This document shows, in pieces, positions 59,389 to 64,000 of a stretch of DNA of 64,000 nucleotides. The position numbers and the translations under genes were made by a program. Location: the NCBI GenBank assembly GCA_037013685.1, contig CM072892.1:17241501-17305500 (forward strand). The letters are read 5' to 3'. The stretch's first letter is position 1. Each line of letters opens with the position of its first letter. A model generated the notes under the pieces. It did not search any database. It was not told the origin of the DNA and saw only the letters and a program-made list of their open reading frames with translations. This DNA comes from Acridotheres tristis. Lineage: Eukaryota > Chordata > Aves > Passeriformes > Sturnidae.

Positions 59389-62300
59389 GTTTTAAAAAAA
59401 TTACAGATAAACACACACATGTTGTCCTGTATGCATCTGTAGAAATATTAAATGTATTCAAGAAGGCCCAAGTTATAAATCAGGAAGTATAAGGAGGGGA
59501 TATTTATGGTGTGGAGTTATCCCTGATTCTTGCTCTGTAACTTCAGATCTGGTTCCAGTCTTCATAATAATTGTTCAATACTGTTCTTTATTTTCCTGTG
59601 TTTTCCGGAGATGATTGGACATTGCATATGCAGACCTCGATTCCCAGAAGAAAGAATGCACTTAGTCTCCTGTCAAAAACTGATGCCAAAATATTCTCCC
59701 ATCCTGTTGGTGCTGTAGGAGACAGCTGTCCTGCATATTAACATACTTGTTACTTGGACTATTTAGACTTGCAACAGTTTATTTCTCAGAATAATGCAGT
59801 GCTTTTCAGCTGTTTTAGTGTGAAATGACACAACTGATAAACATAAGATGATGAGAACTTGTTGCTCCATTCCCTTATGTGCTGTGTCAGTTCTTAGTTG
59901 TTCATAAGATCAAATTTGAAGTGCAGTGACATCCTTATCTTCAGTAACATCAATGGCCAGAGCTCAGGTGACCTTGGAGTAGGTCTCATCTAGCCTTCTA
60001 TTTTTGGCTCTGTCATCTAGGCTCAATGGAATTGTACTGTGCAGTACTGAAAATTAAGTAGGGATACTAGTTCATGCCTTTGAAATAAATTTTTACAAGA
60101 GATTAGTCACTACAAATCTCACCAATTTCAGGGAAAAAAGCCCTAGTAAAATATGGAAACTTCTTACCAACAAAATGAAACCTTGTTTTTCAATTAAAAA
60201 TTACCTTAAAGGATAATATTGACAGAATACTCTAGGCCCAACCTATGGAAACTTGGAATGACAGTATCTCTTCAGCCATACTAAAATATTATCATGATAT
60301 TTTATGGCTACTTAATTTAATTAATTAATGTACTTAATTTTATAAATCATAAATTGTGTCCCTCTTGTCTGAAGAAAATGCAAGTGTAAATAAGAAGATT
60401 TATGGTGTATGTATATTGTTGAAGGGGCAGTGTGCATGTAGTAGGGAATTGATACAAATTTCTCTTTAGTATGTTAGTGTTGGAATTGTCATCCCTGCAT
60501 ACCTGTTCATCATCCTGCATCGTTACTCTTCAACAAGTGTGACATAGACTGTAATCTTATTGAAGGAAGACATCTCATTATTTGCATAAATACCATTATT
60601 TTCTTGCAGCATAAACAGCAGATATCTGTGGTGCTGGAAAACAGTTTCTAAAGCACATTAGTGATGTGGAGAAATAGTCCAGCCTAGATTTATTAAGTTA
60701 TTATTAAGGCATTGTCTGCATTAATGTAGAAAACCTGTTCTTTTCAAAGGTTGTTTGTCTTTGTTGCGGTTGCCCTAGCTGAAATGACATTTTTCATTTT
60801 AAGAATAATTCAATGTGAAAAATAAATCATGGTCTCCCAGTATGAGCAACCAAGGAAACAGATAGCAACTTCAACAAGCAAAATAAGAATTCTTAATTCA
60901 GACAGATTATCTGTTTTCTGTCAGAGCAACACTAAGACAGAGGAGAGTTTCCTGCAGATTTCTATCTGAGTTTGAGTAGAAACAAAAAGTTGAAAGCATG
61001 TAAGTTGAGGTGACTCAAGAATTAGTTGGAAGAAGATTAATGAGTTCACTTAAAATAGAAGTAGGAGTGAAAAGTAGGAAAAGGTGGAAATGAGCAGGGT
61101 TTAGGAGTAAAGGCACAGAGTTCACGTGCAGGGAACAATGGATAACAATGGGAAACTCCAATTCTAGATTTTCTTACTAAATAATAATCCTAACAATGAA
61201 AGTTTTAAAGGGGAGACAGAAAACAACATGAAAGCAAGTGCAAATTCCCTGGCAATGGTAATACTCCATGAGGTTATTTGTAGTTGATGGATCTGGCTCT
61301 GGAAAGTTAATAAATACCTTGACTAATAAAGAAAATAATTTTTAATAGATGTCTCATTTGGTACCAGTGCAAAAAAGACATTATAGAATCTTCCACTTAT
61401 CACCTTATATGTTCTAAATTCAAGGTAGTCCCTGACTATTAAGATATATACAAGATATTGCTTAGATGTTAGAATTGTATGCTTAGTTAAAACACTATGT
61501 TTTAAAGATTCTTGTGTGCTATGCTTTTGCCTTGCATAGTAAATGTGCATAAGATGCTTTCTCAGCAGATGAATAATTAATTTTGAGATAGTCTTTCAGA
61601 GGTACACATTAAAGTTGTGTGGATTGATGTCAGAAACTGAGGTTAAATAACAAGCTCGAGGTTAAATAACAGGCACTCTGTTAAAACTATTGCACGCTTA
61701 TGTCAGTTGGCTGGATACTAATTAAATATAGATGGAAACAATATAATGAACTTAAATGAATGGTTTTAAGCTGGTATCATGTACCAACACATTAAGTCAT
61801 GCAGTATGTTCTCCTGGTGCTTAGACTAGTCATTGGTTTCAAAGGTAGCTGTCCACTTCTTTTAGCCAATGAGAAGTGTATAGACAACTACTTCAAATTT
61901 TTATATAGTGTGCACATTTTTAAACTGTTTTCTGGATGATTTGATAGACAGGAAGATCACATTTCACATTAGTGTCTCTCCAGTGTAGACTCACTGACAC
62001 CTGAATGTTTTCTATCCATTTCCTTACTGTGCAGTCTGTACTGGGAGAGACAATGTCTGAGAGCAAGTGCCCAACATTGTGTTGCTTTACGTGCTTTACA
62101 TTTCTGTGTATCTGGGGGTAAGAAGGAGGCCCTGGAGTTGTTTTTGTGTTGGTACAGTGTCTCTGTTCTCCATGTTGTTCAGCAGTAATCAACTGCTCCT
62201 GAAGTTTCCATATGATCTTCCAAGCTTGGTCCTAGTTGTAGCTAGCTGCAGTCATTATGTGTTTTAGTAATTGCATAGTCAGAGTTAGAGTGGTGGATTT

Positions 62301-63524
62301 TATACAAACAGCTGCATTTAGATAAACTGACACTTGGCTTTTGTCCACTGGGGGCAAGATGGGTCCAGCAGCAGTAGAAAACCATAAACTGCCTCAGTGT
62401 TAGAAGCTTCTTGGATTCAAGTAGTGGCTAAGTATTCATGCAGGAGGGATCGTCTTTGTCAAATTCTTTTTGTACTTCTCCACCTTTCAACTGTAATTTC
62501 TGGCAGATCTGGGCATTTATTTTTTTATTTGCTCTCATTCATCTATTTCTTTTCAAATTTGAGGGAACACAGATGTGATACCAGCTGGTTATGTTGGAAA
62601 AACAGGAAATACTCAGCATTCTGAGAAAATGTTGATCAATTTGAGATATTACTTCCAGAATTTCTGTGTTCATTAGGAAGTGCAATGAAGAATTTGTAAA
62701 AGAAGAATGCAGTCTGTATGCCAAGCTTCATAAATTTTAAGATGGACATCTTTGATTTACACCTTTTATTTCCATTCAGAAACAGAGTCTTTGTGGGTCA
62801 CATTCAGTTTGATCTAACAAAGTCAGTGCAATTGTTTGCCTCTCATTGCTGCTAGAGGGCTTTTAACCATCAAGAATCAAATTATGTTAATGACAATTTC
62901 AGGCTGAAGAATTAAAGAAGCATGAAGACTCCAAAGTTGATTTGCGTTAACAATCTTGTCAGTTTTTAAAATGGAGGATTTAGTGGAGGATTTACTGGCC
63001 AAGCTATCCCACTAAAGAATCTGTCTTTTCCCCTTTAAGGGTGAGCCTAACAATTATTTGAAATGTAGCAAAGCTCAGCTTTTTCCACAGTCCCCATTAA
63101 TGAGAGACATTTTCATAGTTTTCACCTCATTCTCTTATTCCAGTGGCACAAAGACTGAAATGAGTGTCCTATTGCATTTCAAGAGATTGAGCAAGCACAT
63201 CTGCCAAATCTCCTTGACAACCAGTATGTCCTTTTCAAGATAAGGATATTCTGTGGAATGGAAAACAGATTAATGCTGGATCCACTTGATCTTATCTTCA
63301 GAGCATTCCACCAGCTCCCACATCGCCAAATGTCTGATTATTTTTTAATACTGACTAATTAAATAATGGATTTTGGAAAGAGTTAATTAGAGGAAAGAAA
63401 ATAATTCTGTTATCAAGATTGCATTCCAAAAAGAGCTTTAAAAGACTTTAACTTGGACACAATTCAGCATATGCCACAAAATGAGCTGAAATTCCTCTAG
63501 ACTTTTATTTATTCCATGGCACCT

Positions 63525-63935
63525 AGAATCATAAAATCACTAAGGTTGAAAAAGGCCTCCAAGATTAGAGTCCAGCTGTTAATCAGCACTGCTGTGTTCA
63601 CCACTAAACCCTACCCACAAGTGCCACATCCACCTGGTTTTGAGCACTTTTAGGGATTATCCCTCCAAGACTTCCCTGGGCAGCCTGTTCCAATACCTGG
63701 CAACCTTTTCAGTGAATAAATTTTTACTAGTGTCCTATGTAAATCTTCTCTGGTGTAACTTGAGCCCATTTCCTCTCATCCTGTCACTTGTTACCTGGCA
63801 GAAGAGACTGACCCCTCCCTGGCTACAGCCTCCTTTCAGGCAGTTGTAGAGGGTGATAAGGTCACCCCTGAGCCTCCTTTTCTTCAGGCTAAACAACCCC
63901 AGCTCCCTCAGCTGCTCCTCATAAGACTTCTCACA
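63525..63935 (-). mobile_element. CR1 LINE 3' region, relatively well preserved
   Basis: The plus strand begins agaatcataaaatcactaag and gttgaaaaaggcctccaaga, continues cttccctgggcagcctgttc, cttgagcccatttcctctca, and ggtgataaggtcacccctga, and ends gctccctcagctgctcctca. This is the reverse complement of about 400 bp of the CR1 3' end, so the copy is on the minus strand, antisense to EML5. It is the best-preserved CR1 copy in the window and is truncated at its 5' (right) end. The frame at 63640-63849 is inside it. Confidence 0.92.
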
Positions 63936-64000
63936 ATTTTAAAGGTTAATGCAGTAAAACAGACAGATACACATGGAGAAAAACAAGTACAGTTTGTGCT

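Overview
The window looks like avian nuclear DNA, most likely from a passerine. It is AT-rich, has large introns with canonical GT/AG borders, contains several CR1 LINE 3' fragments and avian endogenous-retrovirus LTR fragments, and carries a tRNA-Ile-derived SINE with a CR1-like tail of the kind known from passerines. No bacterial, plasmid or phage features and no CRISPR were seen.

Two protein-coding genes lie head to head. On the minus strand (about 1-19660) is the 5' part of TTC8 (BBS8, a BBSome subunit). Exon 1 sits in a CpG island and five further exons run leftward to 4601, ending at residue 191 when a 30-nt cassette exon is counted. The rest of the gene lies left of the window. The cassette (11123-11152) appears to be the counterpart of the retina-specific exon 2A of mammalian TTC8. 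On the plus strand (31729 to beyond 64000) is the 5' part of EML5, an EMAP-like microtubule-associated WD-repeat protein. Exon 1 is in a second CpG island, a 19.9 kb intron follows, then four more exons, giving the first 237 residues.

The roughly 12 kb between the two start codons (19661-31728) holds both promoter CpG islands. It also holds an avian LTR fragment pair in opposite orientations (20620-21045 and 21640-21785), the tRNA-derived SINE (28385-28534), and an isolated CpG-rich island (28535-28880) with an ISRE-like motif that no recognised gene explains. The TTC8-EML5 divergent arrangement matches the arrangement I recall from human chromosome 14. Both proteins belong to cilium/microtubule biology (TTC8 in ciliary membrane trafficking, EML5 in microtubule binding), but I see no sequence evidence for a shared promoter.

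Most other open reading frames are chance ORFs, CpG-island shadows or repeat-derived. All calls were made by eye from translation, splice-site logic and family knowledge. No database search was possible.
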